DNA of 64,000 nucleotides from Carya illinoinensis (lineage: Eukaryota > Streptophyta > Magnoliopsida > Fagales > Juglandaceae): the NCBI RefSeq assembly GCF_018687715.1, contig NC_056758.1, forward strand, positions 27,344,967 through 27,408,966, in the 5' to 3' direction. The position numbers and the translations under genes were made by a program. This document shows, one piece after another, positions 26,712 through 38,807 of this stretch (position 1 is the first letter of the stretch; the number at the start of each line of letters is the position of its first letter). The notes below the pieces were generated by a model. That model saw only the letters and a list, made by a program, of their open reading frames with translations. It was not told the DNA's origin and made no database searches.

Positions 26712-27476
26712 CTTTTTTTTTTTATAATATTTTTTGGTCTTTTCTCAGTTCTAATGTGGTTTGATCTGTGTGTGGGACGAAGGGGGCTGAAGGGTTAATT
26801 TGGACCTGTTTTTCTTCTCCTATATATGATTTGTAAATAATTTAACAGTCATTACTTGTACGTGTAGGAAGATACAAGGATATAAACAACATTTGGTGTA
26901 AGTAATCTAAACACAATTTTATCGATTAATAATTATAAGAAATTTATAAATATAGAGGAAATATGACAAAGATCAGGTATATAAGCTGAAAAGAAAGGTT
27001 GAAATGCATGTCTCAAACTCTTAAAATTACCTTAAAACTTAAATGATCAAATTCTAGGCATTTAACCAAAGAATGTATAACATGCAGCACAAACGCTAGC
27101 TTCCGCTTCAAAAATTGTGTTATAGATTCGAAATTTATATGTGCCACGGATATAGATATATGGCTTTGAAATGAATTTATCAGCCAACCCAAATGCATTG
27201 CAAAATTAAATTCATGAGACCGAACGATGGATGGAGGAAATTCTATATATGTTGGGAAGCCAACTACTTTATATAGTATTTTTATAGAATCATTTTGCTA
27301 AAAATAACTTTCATTTTGAATGTGCGAATTTTCTAGTTGGCAATAGACATGTAAAAAAGACTCCAAAAACACAACTTAGCATCTCCTTCATATATAGTAC
27401 TCATGGAATAAAACCCAATTATTGTCATCTTTAGAATGAAGATATCCAAAGGGAGAGTATATTGGGTTTTCTCCTC
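26712..27476. other. 3' flank of the EEP gene
   Basis: No gene was recognised. The first 200 bp probably hold the 3' untranslated region and polyadenylation site; the remainder is AT-rich spacer up to the TAA that borders the next transposon. Confidence 0.4.
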
Positions 27477-28158
27477 TAAGAGCATTGGCAATGGTCTAGC
27501 CATTGCCAAAGTCAAAATTTGGCTAAAACTTAAGCTTTTGGCTAAATTCAAAGCCATTCAAGATATATGTCCACATTGGACTATCTATTCTAAAGTCCAA
27601 ATAATAATATAATATCATGCGTTTTAATTGTTTTTTTCGATATGTTGCAAATACACTCCAATGTTAATTAATGTCCATATTTTGTAAAATGGACATTAAT
27701 TTATCTTATCTAAAACTACTATTGAAAATTTTGGAATTGTCTTCATAATCCTGTCCAATACATGCACAAAATTGTTCAATGGAGTTTTTATATAAGATTA
27801 CATCTAAATTGTCCAACTGTGGTTTCCATATTGGATTTCTTGGAAAAATTTGAAGACAATTCCATTGAACATTGTAAAAATTAAAAACTGTCCAATTCAT
27901 GCATGCCAAGAGTTTTAGCAACAAAAACTGTCATCATGTGTTTTAGCAATAGAAACTGAAAAAATCTAAAAATTGTTCTTTACCTCTTCACACAACAAAA
28001 ATGTCAAGAGTTTCAATAACCATGATGGGCATGCTAAGCTAATACAAACTGTGCAGTTATTCCAATCCAATTCATACACCAAACTCAGTCCAATTCATAC
28101 ACGCTATTTCCAAGCTTAGTGTAGATATAAAACTGAACATTAGAATACAAAACATATA

Positions 28159-28340
28159 TGTTGATATCGTGTTTCGCAACTTGGTCAACTCCACAGTCTT
28201 GCCACTATCACCTGCAAGACTCAAAGAGATGAGAGCTTGGGATGGTGAGGGACACCTTCAATGCTTAAGTTAGATTTGTCTCTCTATGCATGAATATCCG
28301 GAGAAAATGAGTTTTTCTAAAAGGGCTTGATCACAAGCTG
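28159..28340. repeat. Truncated LTR (left)
   Basis: Begins TGTTGATATCG and follows the right LTR for about 165-180 bp, for example TAAGTTAGATTT(G/A)TCTCTCT, then leaves it. About 450 bp of LTR is missing and the breakpoint joins straight to coding-like DNA. Confidence 0.65.
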
Positions 28341-30574
28341 CATGATCTTTTGCCTCATGCTGAATCCTAAGTTCGAGGAGTATCCCAATATGATTGCGAG
28401 GAAATTCCTTTCTGTGTACAAGGTGTTGCATCTTACTAGTAACCTTTGCAACTTCAAGGCTTGTTATCGGAGGCGAATCTCTGGCCTGAAGAAGCACTTT
28501 TCTCACATCAAGGACTCGACCAAGCGCATATTCTTTATTTCTAACTTAGGCTGGGAATAACCCAAGGGGGAGGCCATCCACCAAGAGTTCCCAGTTTGAG
28601 TTGTTTATGGAGTTGTTCCGAATGACAAGTCAATCTTTATTTCTTTGTCTGATCGAGAGGAGGCCAAGTTAGAGGTCATCCTGTCTTGGGCTAAAGCTCA
28701 CCTTGACGACTCAAATTCGGATATTGTGCTAACCAACTACAACATTTAGCGCCACCTTACTACCACAGATTGTTCCTACATCCTAGGTCAGCACTTTTTT
28801 ATGGGGCCTCCCAACTCGTCCTTTGCCCGTGCTGACCTAAGACAAAAGAGGCCTTCCAACTCGTCATTTGCCCATCCTAGGGAGAAGAGTCAACCAAGGT
28901 GCTATGGAGGGGGGAGGGGGGGGGGGTTAAGCTCGCTCCAAGAGGAGTTCCCGTGATGGTGGCACCCTTCGAGGACACCCTTGAGGAGCCATAAGGTGTT
29001 CCCAATGAGTTCTTGGCCGAAACGGCTATTGAAGATGTCGCGTCAAGTACAAGTCCCAACTGAGATGATGCAGCCCAAGATATCCCTTTGTCATTAAACT
29101 CAGCAACGACAAGGTTTCCATATCCCTGCCCCCTTTTAGCCAAACCTCCTAACTTGAAGTTCCCTCGTTCTTTGCCTTTGAGGCGCCTCTTAACCAATGG
29201 GAGGGGGAGTCCAACCTAGGAGGAGGAGAATAAGTTATGCCCAAAGAGGAGATGGTACGAGAGCTTCCTGGCCCACAAGAGTCACCAGTGCGCCCTAAGG
29301 ATGAAGGGGCTGAGCTCGAGCAATGGGGGCTTCCTTTGGGGGAAACAAGGATCCTCGAGGTCAAGGATTCGAAAGGGTAAGTTGTTGGGGATGTCCCCCT
29401 GAATGTGTCTGAGGAGACCGTGGAGCCTAGGCTTGTCTCAGGAAACAAAGAAGCAACAGTAGGAGGTTCCGGTGGTGTTGGCCCTTCACAGGCCTCTCGA
29501 CCTTTATAGCAATTAGGTGAAGTTGGCCCGTCCGTGTCCGATGATGGAAGCCATCCGAGAGGATGGGATAAGGATTCGATTGAGGCAGTCAAGGCCAAGG
29601 CCAAGGCCAAGAAGTTAAGCAAACTATTCTTGTAGGTATCCATAAGACTTATTCTAGCCTCTCTATCTGGTTCTACCTGGTTTTTCCTTCTACCTTTGTT
29701 TTCAACCTCCTTTTTCCCAAGGAACCGACCAACTAGCTACCATGATCGTGAAAGAGAGGGCGGAGCTTGAGGAGAAGGCTCGGGCATTCCAGTAACTCGT
29801 TCGCCTTGCTTACTTGGAGTTTCGTAAGGCGAAATAGAAAGCAGAGAAGGCATCTCATGAAAAAGATGCCATGGTGGAAAGTGTGACCAAGCTGGAGGTT
29901 AGTTGTGCATGAAGCAAGCGCAAGCTAGAGAAAGCTTGTTAGGAGCTGACATTCCATAGGGGCAACTTGTCCAAGGCACAAGAGGAGGCAAGACGACTCC
30001 TTTGCCTGGAAGCCTGACTCCAGAAAGACAAGAGGGATTGGTTCCTGGCCAAACTGGATGAATGCAAGGTAAAACTAAGGGAGTTCAAGGGTTTTCTTAA
30101 TGTCCTTCGTGAGGATAAAGTGCAATTGACCAAGCAACATAACACTGATGCCCAACAGCCATGGATGTCGGGCAAGTTCACCGAACTGACCAAGGCAATA
30201 CAATGCAAGAAGGAAGCCATGAGGAGGTGTGACTTTAAGATCAAAGACCTAGTGACTGAGCTATCTTTAGCATAGGATGCGGTGTAGTCCAGCAACCTCC
30301 AAATCCAAGCCTAGGAATCTCGTTGAAAGGACATCGCTTCTTAGTTGAAGAAGGATTAGGACGTTTGGGACCTGGCCTATAGAGTTACGGCTATAAAAAG
30401 GGTCTCAAGAGGTTGTGGGACCACCTTATTTAGAACCTAGGGGCTAACTTGAGGGTTCTTAACTTGGCCTCTCTCGAGCCCGACTCACAAACGTTTCACT
30501 TCACTAGGACTCTGAGCAGGAACCTGGTGCCTGCTGCCTTCCCTGAAGCTCCTCCTCCTCTACCTCCCGAACTT
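28327..30574 (+). pseudogene. Decayed plus-strand ORF resembling 'putative gypsy-type transposon' proteins, with coiled-coil tail
   Basis: The plus strand reads NPKFEEYPNMIARKFLSVYK, RRISGLKKHFSHIKDS and RIFFISNLGWE, then after a stop DREEAKLEVILSWAKAHLDD. This pattern recalls the plant domain annotated as a putative gypsy-type transposon protein. From about 29,940 to 30,330 a Lys/Glu-rich coiled-coil-like stretch is readable (KAQEEARRLLCLEA, KLDECKVKLREFKG), with several stops. It is clearly broken. It runs opposite to the gag-protease remnants in the same LTR pair. Function is unknown. Confidence 0.5.
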
Positions 30575-30759
30575 TAGGAACTCCTTGTAATTTTTATATT
30601 TTTCAATTTGTAAACACATGTGGTTCCCTCTATAAATGACACCAATACTAAATAAAATAGAGATTTCCTTTATGTAATTCTTGCTATAAATGACACTTGC
30701 AATTCTTTCGCTGTCATTATGACTTATACTAGTTCTGATTTCATGGCAAGTCAAGGGAC

Positions 30760-32130
30760 TTGTGTTCAACGAGCCGTGATGGCAAGTCGCAGGGACTTCT
30801 ACCCGATCTAGCTTTGCAACTGGCCAAGAGACTTGGCTTGGTGCACGAAAGTCGGCAAATCAATAGACTTGTGTTTGACGAGCCATGAGGGTAAGTCCTA
30901 GAGACTTTGGCCTTGCCTAACTTGGTGGCAAGACAAGGGACTTGGCTTGTTACACAAAGGTTGGCAAGTCAAGAGATTTGTATTCGATGAGCCATGAGGG
31001 CAAGTGCTAGGGACTTCTTCCTAGCTTGATTTTGTGGCGAGTCAAGGGACTCAGCTTAGTGCACGAAGGTCAACAAGTCAATGTATTTATATTTGATAGG
31101 CCATGAGGGCTAGTCCAGGAACTTCTACCCGGCTTGACTTCATGGCGAGTCAAAGAACTAGGCTTGGTTCATGAAGGTTGGCAAGTCAAGGGACTTATGT
31201 CACAAGTCCGACGAGCCATGAGGGCAAGTCTTGGGGACTTCTGCCCAACTTGACTTTGCGATGAGTCATGAGATTCGACTTGTGCATGAAGGTTGCCAAG
31301 TTGAGTGATTTTTGTTCAACAGGCTATGAGGGCAAGTCTTGAAGACTTTTGCCTAGCTGAACTTCGCATCAAGCCAAGGGACTCGGCTTGTTGCATGAAG
31401 ATCGACAAGTCAATGGACTTATATCCGATGGGCCATGAGGGCAAGTCTAGGGGACTTCTTCCCAACCTTACTTCGTGGATAACAAGGGACTCAGCATATT
31501 GCATGAAGGTCGGCAAGTCAAGGGACTTTTGTCCAACGGGACATGAGGGTGAGTCTTGGGAACTTCTACCCAACTTGAATTTGCAGAAAGTCAAGGGAGT
31601 CGGCTTTTGCACGAAGGTCGGAAAGTCAAGAGACTTGTGTTTAATGGACTATAGGGCAAATCCTGGGGACTTCTGCCTAGGTTGATTACGTGGCCAGTCA
31701 AGAACTCAGCTTAGTGCAAGATGGTCGGTAAGTCAAGAGACTTGTGTCTTACAAACCATAAGGGCAAGTCCGAGGGACTTCTACCCGACCTAATTTTGCA
31801 ACAAATTAAAGGGCTCGGCTTGTTGCACAAATGTCAGAAAGCCAAGGGACTTGTGTCCGACTACCCATGAGGGAAAGTCCTAAGGACGTCTACCTAGCCT
31901 TTCACAACTAGTGAAGGGATTCGACTTGTTGCATAAAGGTCAGCAAGTCAAGGGACTTGTGTTCGACGGGCCGTGAGAGCAAGTCCTAAAGACTTCTGCT
32001 CGGCTTGACTTCGCGGTGAGTGATGGGACTCGACTTGTTATATAAAGATCGGTAAGTCAAGGGACTTGTATTCGATAGTCCATGAGGGTAAGTCTTGTGG
32101 AGTTCTGCCAGACCTGACTTCGCAACTAGT
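30760..32130. repeat. 109-bp diverged tandem repeat, about 13 copies
   Basis: The anchor GCCATGAGGGCAAGTC recurs with variation near 30,774, 30,884, 30,993, 31,101, 31,216, 31,325, 31,434, 31,544, 31,653, 31,760, 31,865, 31,971 and 32,079, an average spacing of about 109 bp. A typical unit pairs CAAGTCAAGGGACTTGTGTC with GAGGGCAAGTCCTGGGGACT and GTCAAGGGACTCGGCTTGTT. The core GACTTGCC/GGCAAGTC occurs in both orientations. The array sits between the two opposed coding relics of the LTR element. Confidence 0.85.
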
Positions 32131-32833
32131 CAAAGGACTCGATAGTGTTCTGTTGAATTTAGGGAGGCATCTTTAGAGAAAAACACATTCATTTTCATAA
32201 TTTAATGCTTACATATGCATTGGCAAGTTACAATCTTAAGGGAAAAACTTCTTTAGATGTTTGGGCCTCACTTCCTTTCTCATCTCTCAAGTCGTACAAG
32301 CCTGGCCCGCTGCTACTCGTTACTATATAAGGTCCCTCCTAGCATGGTCCCAACTTTCCTTCTTCTTGCATCGACATCCCAATTTTTTTAACAGTAAATC
32401 ACCGCCTTTGAAAGATCTGGGTCTAACTCATTTTTTGGAGTATCGCTTAACTTTCCTCTTGTTTCTTGCCATCTCCCTCCTATTTTCTTCTAGAAAGTCC
32501 AACTATTTTTCAGCCTTTCATCTTTGGCGTCCAAGTGAAAGTGTTGCACCTGTTTTTCTAGATCTACAGGTACTAATTCCAGGGGTTCATTCAGTTCTAC
32601 TCGCTGAAGGGTCTGTTCGACTCAAATTTCTTCATCAGAGTCATTTAGGCTAGGTGGTGGTAGGGGGCCTATTGCGCTAGCTACTTCGTCGAGAGTCAGC
32701 ACCTCCTGCCCCCAGATCTCAGTTCTTGGGCGTAGCACTCTTGAGCAAGTACCTGCTTACCCTTGAATTTGGCAACTCCTAACGGGATGGGGAACTTCAT
32801 TTGAGGTGGTAAGTTGACGTAATTGTCTTGAGG

Positions 32834-34480
32834 CTATTCAGCATTGGTCACCCCAATATTGTATTGTATAAGGACGATGTCTTTACCATAACAAAAGTCT
32901 ATCATGGTCATAGAGGTTGTGGGTGCCTTTCTGGCCAACACCGACAAGGTGATTACCCTAATTGGCTGCACTACGTCTCTGGAGAACTCGTTGAGTGGCA
33001 TCGGAGTTGAGTGTAAATGGTCAGGGTTGATTCCTATTTTGATGAATGCATCCAAAAACAGGATATTGGCAAAATTGTCATAATCAATCAGGATCCTTCT
33101 AGTTACAAAGTTTACAACCTGCAAAGTTACAACCAAGGCGTCGTCGTGAGGGTGGATGACGCCCTCAATATCCTTCTCATTGAACACTATGGTAGCTCCC
33201 CTATGTGTCGCTTTTGACTAGCCAGGGTCTCCCTTGTTGCAAAGACCTCTTTGTATCTGGCTCTACGGGCATAGGCCTTCCACCTTGATGAGTTGAGGCC
33301 GCCACCCGAATATCTCCTTGCCATCGTGCGAATTACGCCCATTGGACTCTGTGGGCGAGATGGGGCCCAATGTGAGAGGTTATGCGGTGGCTCTCTCTTA
33401 GTCTTACACCTCCTAGGGCTCTAGCTTCTTCGCTATTCTGCACGCTTGTTTTCTCAATACAAGGGTTCTCTATCCTCGATGGGGTGCTGGATCAATAGAT
33501 GCTACAATTCTTCCACCCTCTGTTTCAAAGTGTAGCGGTCCTCGATTCTGTGCCTGTTAGTTTTGTGGTATGACCAGTTCCACTAATCCTTCTAGCCTTG
33601 TTGGGAAGTTACTCTCGAGGCAGATGCATGGTCTTCTTGCATGGCTAGGCTTGTGTGCATGCGCTTCCCGCCATGTGCTCGGACTAACTTATTGCCTTTT
33701 AATTAGCCATCTTGCAAGTCTTTTCCCACTTTTTCAAGGGCATTCCCTTTCATTAACCCTCTAGCCTTTTTGTCGACTTGCTCCAGCTGATTTTCTTAGG
33801 AGATGTCAAGGCCCGTAAAGTGTCCTTCACATTAATGAAACCGTCCGCCTGATCCATGAACTCTCTCAGCGTTGTTTCGTGTCGACTCTGCATGAACAAG
33901 TTTCTTGGGCAAATGCCTCCTAGTAAGGCGGCCAAAGTGATTTCTCATCTTGGTCTTCTATCCTAATTCACTCCCTAATGAACCGAGATAGGTACACCTT
34001 CAGACTTTCATCGTCGAGCTGCTTGACGGTTAAGAGATATGCCACTGGCCTTCTTCTTTTCCTCCTTGCCATGAACTATGTCAGCAATAGGTGGGCTAAC
34101 TCTCCAAATTCGTCAACAAACCCCAGAAGCAACGACCCAAACCTCCCTCTTGTTGCACCCTTCAATGTCAAGAGAAAAACCTAGCACATGATCTCGCCTA
34201 GAAACTCGTGCAGGGTCATATGGGCTTTAAATGTTTCTAAGTGCTCAAGAGAGTCCTTAGACCTGTCACATATTTTCAAGTTAGGAACTTTGAACTTGGG
34301 CAGGAGAGGGCTGCCATGACCTCTGCACTATACAGTCGATCGGTGCTAGTAAGTAGCTGGTCCACAGATGAGGAAGCACCCATTCTAATGGCCATTTTTC
34401 ATGTATTTGTCCATGAACCCTTGCAGCTCATGGTGCATTTGCTTCATTTCCTCTTCTTCCTCGTCCATCTATGTTGCGCT
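32834..34480 (-). pseudogene. Gypsy gag-protease remnant
   Basis: On the minus strand, gag-like sequence runs from about 34,480 to 33,740, with many frame changes. A protease-proximal segment follows at 33,187-32,834, with the recognisable phrase HPHDDALVVTLQ and later LSVLARKAPTT. The usual Asp-centred protease motif is degenerate (LIDYDNFAN). Reverse transcriptase, RNase H and integrase are missing; the tandem array begins where they should lie. This is a dead copy. Confidence 0.7.
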
Positions 34481-34714
34481 TCATGACTCAGCATGCTTGT
34501 TCTGGCTTGGCCCAATATCCTCCCTGTACTCATCATTCGCCCTTTGTTTTATTATCGAAGGCTTCTCACCTCCATAATTAGCTTTCTTATTATTTCCTCC
34601 ATTTCAATCAACCTTGTTTCCATGTTCTTCAACATCTCCTCCTACTCATGTGTGGTTTGTGAATGTATTGTTGCCGACATACGAATGACACACTAATTCA
34701 AAAGACAACACCAC

Positions 34715-35348
34715 TGTTGATGTCATGTTTTCAAAGCCTGGACAACTCCATGAACTCGATACTATCACCTACAAGACTGAATGAGATGAGGGTTTAGGGT
34801 GGTGAGGGATACCTCTGATGCCTAAGTTAGATTTATCTCTCTGTGCATGAATATATGGAGAAAATGGGTTTTCCTAAGAGAGATACTTGTGCTCGAGTTG
34901 CATTTATATATACAACCCTGGTGGTCCCCATCATTTGCTTGGCATGTCTCGGATGGGTGTATAGGGGATTGCACGAGTGGCAAACTTCCACCCCTATCAT
35001 GTACCCCGTCGCCTTACCACATTGTGTATGGCTCACTAGTATGTCCTTTGCGGCAGGTAAAGAGTGGGGGTGCATGCACTACCTTGTCCTAAAGGTGTAT
35101 AGGTGCCTATCCTTCTATTGCGTGTTGGCTCCTCTGACCATTTAATGCGGTGTGCCTGCTATTTGACGACGTGGGTTGCTGCTTGGGTGGGTGGTATGTC
35201 CAACCATCACACTTGATAGGCCTCCTCGAGCCTTGCCTCACCCCTTATCTTTTATGGTATAATGTTAGGCTACCTATCAAACTCTTAGGCCTTAGGGGAG
35301 GGGCTAAACTCTTATACAGCCCAAGGAAGGGGGTAAATCCCCTCCTCA
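34715..35348. repeat. Complete LTR (right, 5' LTR of the minus-strand element)
   Basis: 634 bp bounded by TG and CA. On the minus strand the position next to it (about 34,714 downwards) begins TGGTGTTG, where a primer-binding site would be expected. Matches the truncated left LTR over its first 170 bp. Confidence 0.6.
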
Positions 35349-36629
35349 ATGTCATTTCCAAATTCTGTGCAAATATAAAATAATAGCTATTTTTAAACTC
35401 AATGCAAATATAAAGCTTGATATTAGAATACAAAACATGTCATTTCCAAGCTTGGTGCAAATACAAAACTTAGACATGCTATTTCCAAACTTAGTGCAAA
35501 TATAAAACAATAGAGAACATAAATTCAACCCACTGTACATGCCATTTCCAAACTTAACATTAGAATACAAAACATGTCACTTTGGTTAACATATTGCAAA
35601 ATCAAAATCTATCCAGTTGTAGTATTTAACCAAAAGAAAGTCTATCAAATTTGTTCAGTTGTTCCATCTAATACAAAACTGTCCAATTCTAGTATCAAAT
35701 CAAAAAACTATTAAATATTAGCTACCATACATACCACATGCAAATACTAGCGATGTTTACCCAAAAATCAAAAAACATAGTTGTTGCACAACCGCATGTT
35801 TTTCCATAACAAGTGGCTAGGTAACTACTAAAATCTTAACAGATAATCAAGCCCAATAGTTACAAATCTCCATCAAGTGTAGATGGAAATATAGATGTAT
35901 CTCTGAAATTATTCTTCGATACCTCATTAATTTTCCTCTAAATATTAAGAAAGTGGTCTTGCTACATGACATTCATGAATATTGATTCTCCTCCTCAATG
36001 TCGATTCTCACCCACCTCCAATTGTCCCTGCCAAATGGGTCCTAAGCTACGCCAATAGTAGAGAAATCGATGAGTCCTGGGTTGTCCTCAAAAGCAAGGA
36101 AACTAAAAAAAAAAAAATGGAGAGAAGAGGAGAGAGGGAGTGTCGACCTGGTGTAGTGGGAAAAGAGAGAGAAAAGTGCAGCAAAATATGAGGGAAGGGT
36201 TTAGCTTGAGCAAAATATGAGGAAAGGAAAGTGCAACAGTTGGACAGACGAGTCTTTTTTTTTATATAAAATAATCATTTGCCCTATAAATAGTGTAACG
36301 CCAAAGATGACTTTTCCTTTGGATTTCTTTTAGCTCAATGATTTGACTTTTTCAATTTAACTAGTCTAATGCCAGCAGTTTTAAGGGAAATTGGGGCATA
36401 TTTTGCTCAAGTCTAGCACATTTTGCTAGACCAATACCAATGCTCTAACATTGATGACTTGGGTATATATACTTTTTTTCTTTTTTTTTTTTGAGACATG
36501 GCTATCGAATGTCCATCTTGTTACAAGTCATTTTTTTTACATTAGAACAACTATTTATCAACATAAACTATCGAGTGATCTTTTAAAAGCTCATGACTCC
36601 GTTCTTAACGTAAACTAGTTTATGCAGGT

Positions 36630-36835
36630 TTAATGAGATGAGATGCATTTAGATAAAAGCTGAAAATTTAATAAAATATTGTTAGAATATATTTTTTTAA
36701 TATTACTTTTGTTTTTGAATTTGAAAATATTGAATTATTTATTTTATTTTGTGTGAGAATTTAAAAATTTTGTATGTAATAATTAGATGATATGAGATCA
36801 AATGAGATGAAAATGATTATGAAAACAAATGAGGT
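36630..36835. mobile_element. Degraded Tourist-like copy
   Basis: Has the family's GAGATGAGATG start, the 'AAAATATTGTTAGAATAT' interior and an ending near AAAACAAATGAGG. The terminal GGCCTTGTTTGG bases are worn, and no target duplication could be assigned. Confidence 0.55.
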
Positions 36836-37115
36836 CATGCCTAGGATGGGAGGCCACCACAATTATCCATTCTTACCCTTTTTTGTCTTAAAAAAAGAGT
36901 CTTGTGCGGTTATTGAATATTTTGATGCCAAGTTTAAGCATAAAATGCTATAATTACGATCTCATATATATTTTTTCTAGTTTATTGAAATCTTCATAAT
37001 AAAATTATGAATGAATTCACACATACACACGCACATTTATATCACTAACCTTAAATGTCTTTGTATAGTGTTTGTTTCACTTTGGGTCAATATTGTGATT
37101 GAAAAATAAAAATAC

Positions 37116-37689
37116 TAAGCTCCTATTTGGTTACACAGATGAGATGAGATATTTTAAATAGTAATGAATAAAATATTGTTATAATATAATTTTTTAATAT
37201 TAATTTTGTATTGAGATTTGAAAAAGTTAAATTGTTTATTATATTTTATATGAGAATTTGAAAAAATTGTAATAATGAGTTGAGATGAGATGAGATGAGA
37301 TTTTTGATGAGTTGAGATGAGATGAGATGAGATAAAATATTGGAAATAGATGTCATCCCAAAATTCTCATCTAATCTCATCTCATGTCATCTACTTCTTA
37401 AACATAATTCAAATACAAAATTTTTAAACTAATTATTACAACTTTTCTAAACTTTTAAACAAAACATTAAAAAAATAATTCAACTTTTTCAAATTTTCAA
37501 ATAAAAATAATATTATAAAATTATATTCTAACAAGATTTTAACTTTATAATATTTTTATTTAACTTTTTCTCTCTCATTTCTCAAAATTTTAAAAATACT
37601 CAATTCAAATTATCTCATTACTATTCACAAATAATTTTACTGCTATTTACAAAATTTTCATATCATTTCACTTTCCAAACGAGCCTTAA
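37116..37689. mobile_element. Tourist-like MITE, 568 bp, TAA target duplications
   Basis: The left side reads TAA then GCTCCTATTTGG; the right side reads CCAAACGAGCCT then TAA. The two halves are roughly inverted copies of each other around a GAGATGAGATGAGATGAGAT core at about 37,280-37,335, so it may be one element fused to a second in opposite orientation. Similar to the ends of the 17.9-19.3 kb element. Confidence 0.65.
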
Positions 37690-38246
37690 TTTTGGAGGGA
37701 TTCACTTCATTATACCAAAAAATTAAAAAATAAACAAAGAAGGAAAAACTACATAGAAATGATATATTTTTTGGGGTATTTTCTACATACATAGAATTAA
37801 CCAATGCAACCATTTAATGCAATAAGATCACACATATTTGAAACCTAAATTTAGCATTAAAAAAAATCTCTCACTGTAGGATTTTTGTTTTCACGGTTCA
37901 AACAGACCCTATGCAATTAGCAAAACTCTTTTCTTTTTGAAAAAATAATGAGTTTACAACCATACAGTTTATAAATTTATTATTTATTTAAAATGAAGAG
38001 TAATTTTCTAATATTAAATTTTATTTTTAATGAAAATAATAAAATTATATTAGCGGACTGAAAATGGATTATAAAAAAGTAATAAAAAAAATCCCACGTA
38101 TATTAAAAATGTAAACTCATTTTGAAAATATATCAAATCAAATCTACGTAGCCTAACATTCCTCTCTGTACCTGATTACCTCTTGTTTGCTGGGTGAATG
38201 GCCAGCGGGCCTTCAACCTTTTTTCCCCCTTTTCTCCTCCTCTTCT
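37690..38246. other. AT-rich spacer and 3' flank of the FAF-like gene
   Basis: No gene was recognised. The last 100 bp would form the 3' untranslated region of the minus-strand FAF-like gene. Confidence 0.4.
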
Positions 38247-38807
38247 TTATTTTTCTTCAGGAAGCATGATGTCTATTCTAGGACCAACGTCCTGGACACC
38301 AGTACCTACGTTATTTGGCCCTACATTCTCCTCCTCCTCCTCCTCTTCTCCCTCTTCGTCTTCTGCTTCTTCAGGAAACGCAATGTCTATTCGAAGTCTT
38401 CCGTCTTGGCTATGAGTCCGTACGAGCCTCGGCTGCAAGTTCCTCTCCGCAACGATCAACAATCTTCCAGCACTCCTCACTTTCACCAGGTTGAACATTG
38501 GCCTCCCGTCCTCGTCCAACAAGGGCAACATTGGTGGGAAATCCTTCGAACTCGCCTTCGCGCTTCTTAGGTTTTCTTTACTCACAGTCCTCCTTGAACT
38601 CGGTCCGGTCCTCGATCTCACCGTCCACAGAGGCTGCACCAGAGTTGGATCTCCGTGGTCCAATCTCCCATCAATACTCTCTGTCCAGAATCCGTACCCT
38701 CTCTTATGGACCCTAGCGTCGTCTACCAGTGCTACTTTCAAGCCTTCATATCTCTCTCGGGCGCCGCCGATTGAGCAAAGATCGTCGTCTCCGGGTGATC
38801 CTTTCAT
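38247..38807 (-). CDS. FANTASTIC FOUR (FAF)-like protein, 186 aa
   Basis: A single-exon frame. The FAF region lies at about residues 88-145: KDFPPMLPLLDEDGRPMF, then SAGRLLIVAE, RLVRTHSQDGRLRIDI. It is followed by an acidic run (EEAEDEEGEEEEEEE) that many FAF-like proteins share. FAF proteins in Arabidopsis influence shoot meristem size, and a FAF-like member (EAR1) modulates ABA signalling; which role applies here cannot be told. The frame is open about 250 bp upstream without another ATG, so this is the first in-frame start, possibly with a long leader. A three-codon upstream ORF (ATG at 38,815) ends in TGA overlapping this ATG. A TATA box lies at 39,108-39,115. Divergent from the GH3 gene. 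The protein is shorter than many FAFs, so a missed 5' exon is possible. Confidence 0.65.
   Translation of the reverse strand: MKGSPGDDDLCSIGGARERYEGLKVALVDDARVHKRGYGFWTESIDGRLDHGDPTLVQPLWTVRSRTGPSSRRTVSKENLRSAKASSKDFPPMLPLLDEDGRPMFNLVKVRSAGRLLIVAERNLQPRLVRTHSQDGRLRIDIAFPEEAEDEEGEEEEEEENVGPNNVGTGVQDVGPRIDIMLPEEK

Larger units (their letters stand above)
28159..35348 (-). mobile_element. Rearranged Gypsy-type LTR retrotransposon
   Basis: A full LTR lies at 34,715-35,348 (TGTTGATG to CCTCCTCA, 634 bp). A truncated copy of its left part lies at 28,159 to about 28,340, in the same orientation; the two match with clear but diverged identity over about 165 bp. Antisense gag and protease remnants (33.0-34.5 kb) show the element reads leftwards, so the right LTR is its 5' LTR. 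Polymerase domains are absent. The interior also holds a plus-strand coding relic and a 109-bp tandem array. Flanking phrases (GAATACAAAACAT at left, GTCATTTCC at right) together match an unbroken repeat of the host TIR element near 35,430, marking the insertion point. No clear 5-bp target duplication was found. Confidence 0.65.
27477..36448. mobile_element. TIR element with TAA target duplication, carrying a nested LTR retrotransposon
   Basis: The left end is TAA (27,477-27,479) then GAGCATTGGCAATGGTCTAG. The right end, read inwards on the minus strand, is TAA (36,448-36,446) then GAGCATTGGTATTGGTCTAG. Eighteen of these 20 terminal bases match. A 3-bp TAA duplication fits PIF/Harbinger elements, though the terminus is unlike the GGCCTTGTTTGG family elsewhere in the window. 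Without the nested retrotransposon (28,159-35,348) the element is about 1.8 kb. Its interior repeats short phrases such as GAATACAAAACAT and CATTTCCAAGCTTAGTG. No transposase was seen, so it would be non-autonomous. Confidence 0.65.

Noticed and set aside
32834..33217. Plus-strand frames in the retrotransposon protease region
   Set aside because: Antisense of the Gypsy protease-like segment, which is the recognisable reading.
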